From: Mortierella sp. BCC40632
Taxonomy: Eukaryota > Mortierellomycota > Mortierellomycetes > Mortierellales > Mortierellaceae
DNA: 64,000 nucleotides
Direction of reading: 5' to 3'
NCBI GenBank assembly: GCA_011634665.1
Contig: WAEK01000007.1
Location: 1,885,001-1,949,000, forward strand
Both the position numbers and the translations under genes were made by a program. Shown here piece after piece: positions 12,171 through 26,111 of this stretch. The notes beneath the pieces are model-generated. The model made no database searches and was not told the DNA's origin. It saw nothing but the letters and a program-made list of their open reading frames with translations. Each line of letters opens with the position of its first letter. Position 1 is the first letter of the stretch.

Positions 12171-13108
12171 AGAGAAAGAGAAGAGAGTCTAGCCCTTTTG
12201 TAACCATTCATCTTTCCCCTTTTTAACGGTGTCCACAACGGTCATTACCACTAAACAAACATGCTCCTCCCTTCTTTTGCATTGGGCGTTTGCCAGCAAA
12301 CGTTCTCTTGACCTCTCGACCTTACTTGGGTTTTCCCTCCTACGTTACTCCAGCATTGCTTGAGAAGAGCTCAAGAAAGAGCAAGAGGGAAGAAAAAAAA
12401 AGTGGGTTCAATCAATGGAGAGTCCGGGGTCCCTGGCGCTTCACACCCGATTCTTCTTCGTTGTCCCAAGAAAAGTAAGAGAGACGAGAGAAGTGCTTCG
12501 CCTATTTGTTCCCCTTCTACTTTCTCTCCTCTCCATTCTAGAGATTCCGCCTCCCAGTAGCGAACAATAAATTTCGTTCTATTTGTTCGAGCGAGAACCG
12601 TTCGCACGCGACTCCACATTAAAATCCGAGGCTCGTGTCACACACTTCCACGCGGATTTCCGAAGGAGAACGTTCCTTTGTTCTCCATCACAACCCGCCC
12701 ACGCACACACACACGCACAACACACGCCGTCTTTTCTGGGCTTTCTCCTACAAAGAATACAACAAAAGTAAAAGGGCAATTGACCCCACATCGTCTAGGT
12801 ATGCCTGTTTAGGGTTCCTCGAATGTCAGGGAGAAACCAGTAGGGGTCCGAAACATGTGCACAGAGCATTGTCATTGAGGTGGTCGCGTGGCAAAATGAG
12901 AACACGCGCGGGCATATCTTAATTTCTTTCTTCTTTTTGTTCTAGAGAGTCGGGACGTATTCTGAGAAGAAGAGGGAGATCATTCGCATCCGTTTCCCTT
13001 TGTTTGAATGTCGGATACTGACGATTCACTTTTACCGAATCATGCAGAGATCCATGGCTCAATAAGACTCTGATAGTACCTGTTCGATCTCTAAGAAAAG
13101 GAGAGGGC

Positions 13109-13144
<36 letters not shown>

Positions 13145-13453
13145 GAAGAAGCTGACCACTCCCACAGTCCAGCTCCAGAAGAGAACACTGCTCAAAATCT
13201 CCCTTCCTGTGCATGGCGTTGAGCCTGGCAAAGAGATCAACCAACTAGAGGATACATGGCAAAGAGTCACCGACTCAACGATTGTAAAGGGGCTTAATTG
13301 AAACAAGCACGTGATGGTTCCTGGGAATGAGAGGAGGAGGAGGAGGAGTCCTCTAAGCTTTTTCAGACACAGACTCTCTCGAGTTCTTTCTTCTCCACCT
13401 TTTGTCCACTCTCCACTCTTTGCCCTCTCCTCCTTTTTTACTCGACTCACACC
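11608..13453. other. Divergent upstream region, 1.8 kb
   Basis: Lies between the start of the orphan gene at 11607 and the thiolase start at 13454, so it should hold both promoters. It contains a GA microsatellite (12122-12164), purine-rich tracts, a GAT repeat at about 13109-13142 and a CT-rich leader just before the thiolase ATG. Frames in it are short and low complexity. No RNA gene was recognised. Confidence 0.55.
12122..12164. repeat. GA microsatellite
   Basis: About 21 GA units, followed by a less regular GAGAAAGAGAA tract to about 12187. Confidence 0.9.
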
Positions 13454-15555
<2,102 letters not shown>

Positions 15556-15988
15556 AGAAAGAAAGAAAAAATAGGGCCCTAGGAGTGTAGCCAATGTTAG
15601 ATAGAGTCATTCACTGTAAAAAGAATACAACCTGTACCATCGCAATAATTCAATATTCTTTCTGCATAGCATTTCTTGTCTAGTCTCGGATGAGCGAGAC
15701 TAGCATTGATGGGTCCATTGACATTTTTAACCAAGGACAAGGACAAAAAAAAAAAAAAAGCCTCCAGTGATAATGATAATGATAATAACAATGATAATGA
15801 TGCCGTCTGGAGTGAGACTGGATTTGATCTCCTTTTCCTCATTTTACAGTTGAGGGGGGTGGGGGATCCCAGACCATTTTATTTACTTTTTTTTTCCCCT
15901 TTTTCCCCCCTTTCCTTTCCTTTTTTTTTTTTACCCACTCTTCATCTTTATCATCTCTTGTTGCTGTTGTTGTAGTTGTTGTCTTTTT
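15556..15988. other. Short intergenic region between convergent genes
   Basis: Contains the 3' ends of the thiolase (+) and proteasome (-) genes. An AATAAC/GATAAT repeat lies at about 15770-15800 and T-rich tracts at 15885-15935. No gene is seen. Confidence 0.6.
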
Positions 15989-17327
15989 TTAAGCAATGTT
16001 GGCAAGATAGTCCTTGACCTCGCTAGGCGACAATTTCCTGAACTCTGGCAAGAGCACAGCACCATCCTCGTTGGTCGAGACTGCTCCTGTGATAATACCA
16101 ATCTCGATCGTGTTCTCTGTCATTTGACCCTCAAAGCCTTCCTTCAACGTCAAAATGGCTGTATGGACAGCATCTTCAATCTCAATGTCCTCGTTGTAAC
16201 GCTTCTCCAAGAAGGTCTTGGCATTGACCATGTTTTTGCCAATCGCTGTTGCCTTCCATGGCCAGTACGATCCAGAAGGGTCCACCTGGTAGAGCATTGG
16301 TCCCTTTTCGTCAAATCCTGCAATCAACAATGACACACCAAAAGGACGGACACCACTGGAGATTTTTTTTAAAAAGAAGAGTACCAACAACAACAATAAA
16401 AAAAATAGTAATGATAAAAAGAAATATCAGTATATGAAATGCCATGTCTCTCTCTCTACTCTTTCTTGGATGTCCAGTCTTGTAATAATAACAACAAAAT
16501 TCAGCACTTACCCGCTCTGTGTAAACTCCTGCATGACCGAGGCAATTTCCTGGACAAGGATGGCAGTGGGAGGATCCGTCATGTAGACTCTCTTGTAGGC
16601 TTGAGCTGCCTTCCTTGCCTTGTTGACCAGCACACGGTAATCGGGACCCATACCCGAGTAGACCATACCAATGTTGGAGCAAATGATCGCCACCTTTTCC
16701 AACGACGAATCGTCAATCAATGTCGACACTGCCTTCTTTTCTGTCGCGATCACGATGCCGTTCGTCGCTATTTGATATCAGGGGGGAGGAGTTGAAGCGG
16801 AGGTAAAAGAAAAAAAAAAAAAAAAAAAAGAATAGCAAGGAAAGGATGATAGTAGCCATGCACAGAAAATGAACGGAGAGAAAGAGAAAGAAGGAAAGAG
16901 AAAATCCAGGTTAGCAGAGCGGCATTTGGTTCCATTCGTCAGAAAGAGGAAGGGTAAGAGAAAGAGAGAGAGAATCCAGAGTATCGTTTCTCGTTCCTGT
17001 CGATGACCGCCATAGCACTTTTTTCTTTTTTTTCTAAAAAAAAGAAAAAAAAAAAAAAGGACCCGCGAAGAAAAGCGCGCTCTGACTACTGTTCTTGATA
17101 TGGTTGTCCTTGGATACTCTTGTCCCTTGCAGAGATGGTGAATGAGAAACGACAATGGACAGAAAAGAAAAGCGTCCATTCTGTTCGCTTTTTTTTCTTC
17201 TTCTTTGGTTACCTTTGATACCGATCGAGGTGACACCGGCATTGACAGCGTTCAATGCGTATTCGATTTGAACCAACTTTCCCGAGGGCGAGAATGTGGT
17301 CAAGGAGAAGGAGTAGCGGTCAGCCAT
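15989..17327 (-). CDS. PRE8: 20S proteasome subunit alpha-2 type
   Basis: Three exons keep phase: 17327-17213, 16767-16512 and 16355-15989, giving 245 residues. The start [18 protein letters not shown] is the proteasome alpha N-terminal signature ([20 protein letters not shown]), which forms the gate region of the outer ring. The middle carries GIVIATEKK, and [18 protein letters not shown] followed by [14 protein letters not shown] are typical of alpha-2 (yeast Pre8, human PSMA2). The [14 protein letters not shown] segment is also family-specific. It acts in the 20S core in cytosol and nucleus, as a structural non-catalytic subunit. Intron 1 is 445 bp and rich in A and T runs; intron 2 is 156 bp. 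The gene is convergent with the thiolase and divergent from the secreted-protein gene at 18542. Confidence 0.93.
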
Positions 17328-17990
17328 GATGTTATGTTTCCTGTGTTATATGCTGGAAAGAAGAGAAGGTTGTGGGAGTCCTGAAAAATAAAAAAAAAAT
17401 ATATAATGACAGGAGACTTGGACTAGAAGGAGATAGTTGTTCCTGATGCTCGGCGCGTCTTTCGAGATTGAGTCCAAGGAGAAAAAAAAAGAGTCCGTGT
17501 AAGAAAAAAATTTAGGAAAAAAAAAAAAAAAAAGGACCAGCTGGTTGCCGAGAAGGAATGAGCAAAAAGGATAGAGTGCTGGCTGAGGAGCGTGTCCAAG
17601 AGAAGGAGATGAAATGCTTTCGAAATGACCGTCCTTTTTGGAGAAGAAGGGGACATACGCGTCCTTGGGCCACGAAAGCACGACTCCTCTTTCGTTCTCT
17701 CCTCTCTTCTTGCTCACGTGTCTCTAGTATTCTCTCAGCCACATCGATGTCAAGGAATGGGTTTGTATCGTATGGGCTAAAAGTAGGCCTCCTCTCCCCT
17801 CTCTCTTCTCATTCTTCTCTCTCCTCCGCCACACTCTGTCGCTAGCATAGAATGACCAAAAGGCGATTCAAAAAGGAGCGAAACCGCAGCGGGCGATGCT
17901 TTGAATGCCACAGCCCCCCTCTTTCTCTTTTTCATTTTCCTTCTCTTTACCTATGCCGCAGCAGTATGGACGTTAGCAACAACAAGTAGT

Positions 17991-18026
<36 letters not shown>

Positions 18027-18541
18027 TTAAAAAAAAACATTGTCGGGGCAAGGGGGAATGCCTCAACCAGAGCGGGGGGAGAGAGGAAAGTTCCTACTCG
18101 GCGCCTCTCTCTCCCAGTATCCGGGCGGTGGTTGAAGAGATATTCCGCTCTTGCTTTTTTTGTGCCTTTTTTTTTTCACCTGTGTCCCCAACCTCTTTTC
18201 TCTCTCTCTCTCTCTCTCTCTCTCATTCTTCTCTCTTTTCTCTCGCTCTCTTGCAGTGCGGGTTGATTCCCATTTGATTTCTACCATTCATTCCATCCCT
18301 ACTTTCACACTCTTTCTCTTTCTCTTCCTCTTCATTCTCTCCTCCTTGCTATACCATCTCGGCTAAATCATCCTCTTCCTTCTCCTCCTCCCTCCCCCCC
18401 CTTCCCTTTTCCGTTACTCTCAAGCATTCTACTTCTTTTCTCACCTCTCCTCTCAAGAGTCGTTTGCCGCGGAACTTTATATTTGAAAAAGCAAAAAATA
18501 GACCCTTTTGTCTATCAACCTGTTATCATCCAATCTAAACC
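17328..18541. other. Divergent promoter region between proteasome gene and secreted-protein gene
   Basis: Contains A/T runs (17517-17533, 17990-18037), a CT repeat at about 18200-18224 and a long pyrimidine-rich stretch 18150-18470 ahead of the gene on the plus strand. No exon is supported. Confidence 0.55.
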
Positions 18542-19720
18542 ATGCGACTGTCGACTCTCACTCCTTCGCTCCTCCTTCGACCCTTCCTATTCCTTCTCTA
18601 CCTCTCCTTCTCACCAGTGGCCCACTTTCCCCTACTCTGGTCCTCCTCCTCCTCAATACCCTTCCTTTCACTCTCCTTGTCTTCTTTTTCTTCCTCTTCT
18701 TCACTCGCCCATGCGGTTCTTCTAGATCAATGTGCCGTCTCTCTAGCAAGTCTCTTTACAAACCCACTTGTCAATGGATGCATCCCGGCCGTACCGTTCA
18801 TTAAATTCATCAATTCAACCTTCAACCCATCCGCCCCTCCACCGACCATTCAACTCATTGACGAAACCGCGGCCTCGTTCTGTGTAATGCCCATCTGTAA
18901 ACCACAGATTGTCTCTCTATTAGAGAATACGATGCGTCAAAACTGTTTGGAGGAACCGGATGATGAAGAAGGTCTTGAGCTCATCTTTGCAGCCTCGGCT
19001 CTTTATGTACCCTTTCAACAAGGGCTCTGTCAACAAGTAGATCCGCCCCGGAATGGAACCTATTGTATCTCTATCATGGTTCAATCCATGAATGCATATC
19101 TGAAAGAACATCCATTGGATTTGGAACCTACGTTGGTCTTGGCCACGCCTACCTTGACTTTGAACTCGACTTCGACCTTGAAGACAACCTATTCCAACAC
19201 CAAGGAAACAACCTCCTCAAGACCTTCCCCAACACCTGTTCAACCCAAGAAAAAAAAGGAAAAAGGAGGAGTGATAGATCTGGTCTGGAACAAGACAGCA
19301 CTTCAAGCCTATGTGGACAATACACCCCAGGAGGTTGTTTGTACACCTTGTAACAAGGCCATGATCAATCCGATCAACAACTTTGTTTCGATCCACCAAT
19401 TGACCATGGATCCCGAGATTGTGATCTGGGTTCGTAATGTCCAGACCGTCATTGCTAGTAAATGTGGGGATCAATTTGTGGATGGAGTAGCACCACCGGG
19501 TATGATCCATCCAAAGCCTTCATCAGGTTTGACCTTGTCTTCAATACTTTGTCATCGACATTGTCGTCGTTATGAGCGTGGTTTGGAGGGTTTATCGAGG
19601 TGGTCGTGGGTTGGATTTGTATTCACGGGACTTGAATCGATCCTGGGATGGTCATCAGGAATGTTTATAGTTACTGGGGCCATAGTTGGATCGATTGTCT
19701 CGACTCGAGTCCTGTCCTGA
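18542..19720 (+). CDS. Secreted, probably GPI-anchored Cys-containing protein of unknown function
   Basis: Single exon, 392 residues. The N-terminus is long and hydrophobic (Leu/Phe/Ser rich to about residue 58), fitting a signal peptide, perhaps with a later start in use. The mature part has spaced cysteines (LLDQCAVSL, NGCIPAVPF, SFCVMPICKP, QNCLEEPDDEEG, GLCQQVDPP, CTPCNKAM, SKCGDQFVDG) and N-glycosylation sequons. A Thr/Ser/Pro and Lys-rich linker (about 205-245) splits two similar-looking Cys blocks. The end has a small-residue hydrophobic segment that could be a GPI signal. I associate the LFTNPLVNGCIP motif with an uncharacterised fungal extracellular family (possibly the one labelled DUF7729); this is recall, not checked. 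Likely acts at the cell wall. Confidence 0.75.
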   Translation: MRLSTLTPSLLLRPFLFLLYLSFSPVAHFPLLWSSSSSIPFLSLSLSSFSSSSSLAHAVLLDQCAVSLASLFTNPLVNGCIPAVPFIKFINSTFNPSAPPPTIQLIDETAASFCVMPICKPQIVSLLENTMRQNCLEEPDDEEGLELIFAASALYVPFQQGLCQQVDPPRNGTYCISIMVQSMNAYLKEHPLDLEPTLVLATPTLTLNSTSTLKTTYSNTKETTSSRPSPTPVQPKKKKEKGGVIDLVWNKTALQAYVDNTPQEVVCTPCNKAMINPINNFVSIHQLTMDPEIVIWVRNVQTVIASKCGDQFVDGVAPPGMIHPKPSSGLTLSSILCHRHCRRYERGLEGLSRWSWVGFVFTGLESILGWSSGMFIVTGAIVGSIVSTRVLS

Positions 19721-20068
19721 TGTTTGGATCTCTTTTTCTCTATCTCTTTTTATCCCTCATTCTCTCTCTCTCTCTCTCTCTCTCTTTTATACCATTCATT
19801 ATAAAGCGAGATCATAAAAAAAAAAAAAAAACTAGCTGGGCGTATAAGCCCATCGAGCCGATTGAGAGCCACGGGCAAAGAAAGAGATGGGGCTGAGCCC
19901 TTGAGTTGACCTCTTTGTTGGTTTCTTTTGGTCGTCTTTGTTTCCTGTGTAAAAAAGAACAAAAGAGTCTAGTTCTCATGTAAACATGTAAAAGGATAAA
20001 AGAGGATGGATGAAGAATACATACAATTGTGTGCGGTGTGTTTGTTAGACTGAAATCGTCCTGATCGG

Positions 20069-20128
<60 letters not shown>

Positions 20129-20562
20129 GGCCCAGTTTCGGACTTTTGGGCCTTCCTCGGACTTAACCAAATTGAGAGGAGCAAGAGAGAGGGAGAGAGA
20201 GAGAGAGAGAAAAAAAAAAGAGAGAGGCGATAGTAATATATTAGGCAGGGCTGTTGACTTTTTGCCCGACAGCCCACACGTACACTACGCACGTCCTTTG
20301 GTCTTCGACCCTCCCACACGGACACAGAGACAGAAAGATAGGTAGGTAGACAACAGCAACAATAACAAAAAAAGGATATCTTATTTACATGCAAATGGGT
20401 TTATTAGAGGTGTGGTGCGTGAAGTGGGTGTGAGGAAGGAAGGGTTGGGACATGTGGGGGGAGGATGCATAAAGGAAAGGAGAGAGAAAGAGGAAAGAGT
20501 TCTCTGAAATGGATGAGACGGGATGAGATGAAAAAATCCTTCTACTAAAAGGGCCAACGGGC
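19721..20562. other. Intergenic region between convergent genes
   Basis: Contains a CT run at about 19759-19784, an A run near 19816-19830 and GA microsatellites at 20075-20122 and 20190-20210. No coding signal is seen. Confidence 0.6.
20075..20122. repeat. GA microsatellite
   Basis: About 24 GA units downstream of both neighbouring genes. Confidence 0.9.
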
Positions 20563-23047
20563 TTAATGATCACTATACTGCTTGGCAAGACGATCCTTGG
20601 CAGGAATAAACGAACTTGAATAATCAAAATTGACATTTCGGTTACTCTCAGATCGTGCACCTCCACTGTTGTGCTTGGCTTCCTTGGCTTCCTTCTTCAA
20701 TCTCGCCTGACGACGTGCCTCCACCGCCGCTGCAAGGGCCGCCTTCTCTTTGGCTTGCTTAGGCGTCAACTTGTCCTCAGGAATGGCGGCCAACATAGCT
20801 CCCAATGATTGGTGATTGGTCGTGCCCGCCGTCTGGATACTGGTTGTCGTGCCAGTGGCCCCCGTGGAGACGGAGGAGGTAGACGAATTGGAGGCCATGG
20901 AATGACCCAGCGTCCTCGGCTTATAATTATCCTCGGAATTGTTGGTCTCATGAGTCGTTCCGAATGAACAACCATAAAAGTCGGTCTGAGGATTGGGTTT
21001 ACGCGGTTTTGAGGATTTGGTGCCTCCTTCGGAACTCGACTTGGAATGGATGGAACGAGAGTCTGTGTAGGATTTGGTACCACCCATGGCCGATCCCGAG
21101 GTCATGGTTGTATGGCCAAGAGAGGACGAAGAGTCTGAAGCGATTGAATTGGCATACCGCCGCATGGGCAACGTCTCACCGTTCGCGCTCGAGACAACAC
21201 CATTGGTGTCTTCGAGAGACCGGTTCACCACCTCAACGGTCTGACGCATGGTCTCCATCCAAAAGTTGCGCTCCTCTCGGCTACGACAACGCATCATTTG
21301 TTTACGGCCCGAGTTGGCAATCTGGATACAGTTTGGGAGTTGAGGAAGCGTAACATTGTCCTCGGGATTGTTGATCTGGGTCCTTGCCAGGTCAAACATG
21401 CCCTAAGTACCCAATTTTTTCAATGAACACAATTAATGAACCCTGTGGTTAGAGCCTTGGTTCTAGTCCTCATTCCTTTTTCCCAGTACAAAGAGAAAAC
21501 AATATAAAAAAAGGGAGAGAGACGAGCTTTACCTTGAAGGTATATACATTCTTTTTGGGATCGAATCGCGCATACAACAGCACGTCGTTCATCAGGTAGT
21601 ACGTCCGAGGCTCAAGAGCTAGCGACGAGTCAACCTTGTGTAGGTCAGCACGGAGGAGAAGCCGTCTGGCCGGGATCATGATTGGTTCAGGAAGACCAAC
21701 CATCGAAGACTGGACATCCCAAAGAGTCAGCTGGTCCTCGGCCATGAGGCGCTCTGGCCGGAGTTCATTTGAGACCAAGTTGACCATGTCAAGGGCGCGC
21801 ATGAGATTATAATAGTCTGGATGGTTCGAATACGTAGCCTTGCAGATGGAGGCAATCAATTCGCGGTATGTGGAGAGACGCTTGAGCGGAAAGGCCAGCA
21901 TAAGATGCAAGCTTGCTGTCCCTGGTGGATTATCAGCTACGCATTGCTGCTCACGGATAAAAAAAGAAAAGGATAAAGAAAGCGATGACCAATCGTTAGG
22001 ATTAGATACTGGGCCCTGGTTCATACGCCGCACTCCAAAGAGAGCTCGGACGTGTCGATAGTGGAAAGAAAAGAAAGAAAAAAAAATGACTCCTAGGGAG
22101 GATAAAGAGCCATATCATACCTCCATAAACTTTTTGTACTGCATCGTCCGTGAGATACGATCAAGGACCGTCAGAGCGGCATGAAAGTTGGAGTAGTATT
22201 TGCTGTACACTTTGAACTTGGGAATCTATATGCATGCATGCAGGAAATATGCACCCAATGGGAGCGCGTTTTTGGTGAGTACAAATGTTTTATCGAGAGA
22301 AACAGTTGAGAAAAGGGAGAGTTGGGGGAGGGAGGGATGGCAAGATAGAGAAGTAGGCAGTGGGGACCAGGGTTTAGAACCAGACACCATCGCTGGAACC
22401 TGGGCTCGAGCTAAAGGGTCTGAGCCAGAAGCAGCGGGAGAACCCGAGTCCAGCACGGGCCGTGCAGGATACATGTATTCCAATGCATTGGGACATGAGA
22501 GAAAAGGGAAAAAAAAGTTCATAATAGTAAAACACATACCACATTAATCAAAAGGTCACTCATGATCTGGGTAGGGCCCCAAATCTTGGACCGGTTATCG
22601 AGCTGGGCACGGATCTCCTCATGGAACTCGACAAGTTGGTCGAGGTTGCCAAAGAGCGTCTCAATCTCTTGTTTCGAGGCAACGCACCTAGAGGCGGAGG
22701 AGCTGAGGAGACCAGGCTTTTTCGAGTCGGCGCTCTGCAGGCTGAGGAGCATGGGCCGTTGGTAACAGGACTGGATGTCCTGGAGGGAGCGGAGATAATC
22801 CTCCTCCGAGTCGTACAGATGCCGGACGAGTGATTCTCGCTGGAGATGAGTCTTCTCGGCCTCGATCAGTTGTGTCTCGTTGAAGCGTTCTAAAAGGGAG
22901 CGAGAATTGAGTGGGCGCAGTTCCCTTTTTGTGTCAGAACAACGGCCGGGGTTATGCAAGATGTGGCGCAAACATTCACACATGGGGGAACAGATAGATA
23001 GAGATAGAGTGAGAGGAGAGAGGGGGCCACCACTGATCATCAGTCGG

Positions 23048-23099
<52 letters not shown>

Positions 23100-24980
23100 G
23101 CTTTACGCGTGTAGAACTTCTGAACATGGCCCGTTTGGAAAAAAGAAGAGACAGGCCAACCAAAAAAGAACACAAGAAGAATACAATACACACACTAATC
23201 AAGAGAACACAAGAAGGAAAGAAAAGGAAAAAGAAAAAGAAAAAAAAAGGAGGCTCACCTGCATGTTCAAACTCTTCGTTCTCCAAGTTGTCGTCGCCAA
23301 AGTAATCAAGAATATCGTCTACAATCGCCAGTGACTCTGTCATGTCAAACGTTCCGAGCGCAAAGCCCGTGCTCGTGGTCATCTTGACCGACATATTGGG
23401 ATCGGGTGACCGTTTGTTGTGCTCGGCTTGCTCAAGCTTGTCTCGTAGAATCTGCTGCTTCATCCTCCGTCGATCCTCCAACTCTTCATATTCTTCTTCA
23501 GTCAATCCATAATGTGTCCGTGGAGTTGGTGGTGATGGTTGCTGCTGCTGTTGTTGTTGTTGTGAGGCATGGACATGGGCGTTCAATGACTGGTAGTGCT
23601 GACTCTGCTGTCGGGAAGGGTAAACAGGCGAGTATTGGGATGGAGGGGAGCCTGTGGGTGATTGGAGAGTCAAGGACGACTCGAGACGACGTGGCAAGCC
23701 GTCAAGGCTCGCCTGGACCTCTTGAGATGAAGGAGGGGATGGGTGTGGGTTGGCATGGTACCCATGATGGTAGTTGTATTGTTGCATGGTTGGGTCAATC
23801 GGTGAAGAAGGCGTTGGGGAGACAGGAGAAAGACGACGGAGATGTGGATGTTGTGGGTGCGGATGCTGCACAGGGACCGAGAGTAAGGACTCGCTCGTCG
23901 GTAAAGGGGACGACTGCGGCTGGGCGCCCGAAAGAGACGGGTGTCGAGGTGGCCGACCGGGCGTCGAGGGAGGCGAGGCGGGAATGTGCAGCTTCCCGCT
24001 GGATGGTGGCGTGGGCAGTGGAGCCGGAATGATGACGGGCGGCGAAAGTGGTGGTGAGGTCAGTCCGCCGTAGAGGACGTTGGAAGCAGTTGGGTCGAGT
24101 GGGCGTGGAGGAGCCTTGCGTGGACGGAGGAATGCGTCTGGAGAGGCGAGCGACGGTTGGAGTGACGAAGAAAGCTTGCTCGTGTTACCAAGAAGAGTCG
24201 GACAAGAAGTCGAGTCTGGTTGGGATCGAAGTTCTTTATCGGGTGAGAGACAGATAGGATATGTGTTGTGATGCAGAATAGGAGGAGGAGAACTGTGGGA
24301 AAGACCGCTGAGCGCAGGGGTAGGATCTGCAGGTGGCGAACGAGGATGTCGTGGGGATGGTGGTGGAGAGCGGAGAAGTGGACGGACAGAGACGGGGTTA
24401 TCGTTGTGGTGGTGGTGAAGGAGGAGCCAACTCGGAGGAGGGGAGGGGGGAGGTAGGGAAAGATGGAAAAAATGAACAAACAAACGAGGAAGAAAATTTA
24501 TGTCATTGAATGAGAGGGAGGAGCTGATGATGATGGTTGTTGTTCAGAAACAAGGAAATGTGTGACAGAGAAAATGGAAACAGGATCAAGGCCGAAAGAA
24601 TGGTTTTGGAAGAAACCGATGCGGCGATCGGAACTCGATGGTTCCGGCAAAAATGCGGCGGCAGACGGGCGCGGCAACACCAGCGGCGGTGACAGCAGCG
24701 GCAGCGACGACGACGACGGCGGCGAGAGCGACAAGGAAGATGGGGGAAGTGGTGGAGGTGGTGGAGGGAGTGGAAGGGACGAAAGTGGTGGTGGTGGAGG
24801 AGAAGAAGAGTGAGAGTGCGGCGAGGATGCGGGCGGGGGAGCGGCGGCCATGCGGGACATCGAGCGGCTCGGCGGATGGGCGGGGCTAGAGGAGGACCGG
24901 AGCCGGATAGGGGAGAAAGAGGATGAGTAGAGGATGGAGAGATAATAACGGGCATTAGAAACGAGAAGCGTAAAGGGGAC

Positions 24981-25013
<33 letters not shown>

Positions 25014-25106
25014 CACACACACACATATTCGCACACACGCACAACACAGACAAGTGCACAACTCACTCAAGGGAAAGAGAAGAGAAGGATGGAGGTGAGC
25101 ACACAT
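20563..25106 (-). CDS. Rho guanine-nucleotide exchange factor (DH-PH)
   Basis: Exons 24326-23259, 22889-22540, 22225-22121, 21946-21533 and 21402-20563 agree in phase; a provisional first exon 25106-25067 (ATG, GTGAGT donor) joins in phase to the CTGCAG acceptor at 24326, giving about 938 residues. The N-terminal third is Pro/Ser rich with Gln and His runs, likely an adaptor-binding tail. The DH domain (about 380-590) shows LYDSEEDYLRSLQDI, the central LLINVIPKFKVYSKYYSNF, and FPLKRLSTYRELI, the usual last conserved helix. The PH domain (about 600-710) shows RLLLRADLHKVD, YYLMNDVLLYARF and, across the last intron, ERNFWMETMRQTVE. The C-terminus is Ser/Thr rich and ends in a basic Ala/Lys helix. 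It should load GTP on a Rho/Cdc42 GTPase at the cortex. The first exon is the weak point: a 740-nt intron is implied. Confidence 0.85.
23055..23096. repeat. CT microsatellite in a RhoGEF intron
   Basis: About 20 CT units; here the coding strand carries GA, the opposite of most repeats in this window. Confidence 0.9.
24979..25026. repeat. CAA then CA repeat
   Basis: An ACAACA trinucleotide tract followed by a CA dinucleotide tract, inside the implied first intron of the RhoGEF. Frames through it give poly-Cys or poly-Val and are artefacts. Confidence 0.85.
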
Positions 25107-26043
25107 ATCCCTGCGATCGTACTTTGCTTTCTCTCTCTCTCTCTCTTTTTTTTCTTCTCTTTTCGTTGTGAATGCTCTCTCCCATCCTCTCTTTCGTTTG
25201 TTATCTCTCTCTCTCTCTCACTTCTTTGTCTTCTCTCTCACGCCCCTCCCCTTTTTTGTGTGCTCATCTCCTATTCTCTCCTTCACGATCGTCAGGCCAT
25301 TGGGGAGAAAGGCCAGAGAATCGGAGGAAGGTGAGGAAGAAAAGGGCCCACAGAGGTATGAGGATACGAGCGAATGAATCGCATCTGTCATTCAATGTAA
25401 GGGAAGAAGAAGAAAATAAAAAAAAAAAAAAAAAAAAAAAAAAAAGACGGGCAGAGCGATCGAAAAAAAAAAAACCGGGCGGTCAAGTAGAGTTGAGAGC
25501 TTCACAGGTGGGCGGCCAAGGCTGGGTGAGATAGACTCAAGCGCAGGCAGGTACATGGGAGAGTACGCCAGAGTGGTTTTTTTTTTTTTTTGCCACGACT
25601 ATAGCCCAGCCCGCCCATGGACCACACCATTTGACCCGATTCGAGTTGCTCACCAAGTTGGGCCAAGTCAAACTAGGGGAGAAAATAGGGCTTCATGAGA
25701 GATGGATAGGTGCGACGGGATACTGGGGAGGAAAGGCCTGTTCATTTCCCCCGTGAGAGAGAGAGAGAGAGAGAGAAAGAGAGGAGAAAAGAAAGGCAGG
25801 CAAGCAACAGTAACGATAGCAACAGAGAGAGACGGCCAAAGGGAATTTAATACAACAACAGAGGCAATGCCGGGGCGGGTTGGTCTGGTCTGGAGATGAA
25901 AAAAGGGCAAAAACAAGGTTTTGCGCTGTTCTGAATCGTCTAGGGTGTTTGTGCATCCTCCGCGCCCTGTGATACGGCACAAAAAGCGGGGTAAAAGCCT
26001 ACTTCTGCTCTCTCGCCTAAACATCTTCACACACACACACACA

Positions 26044-26045
<2 letters not shown>

Positions 26046-26108
<63 letters not shown>
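26046..26108. repeat. CT microsatellite
   Basis: About 28 CT units after a short CA repeat (26031-26045). Confidence 0.9.

Positions 26109-26111
<3 letters not shown>

Noticed and set aside
24498..25106. Cys-rich frame (run of Cys and Val)
   Set aside because: The Cys run is the translation of the CAA/CA microsatellite on the other strand. Only its first 40 bases are used, as a provisional exon.
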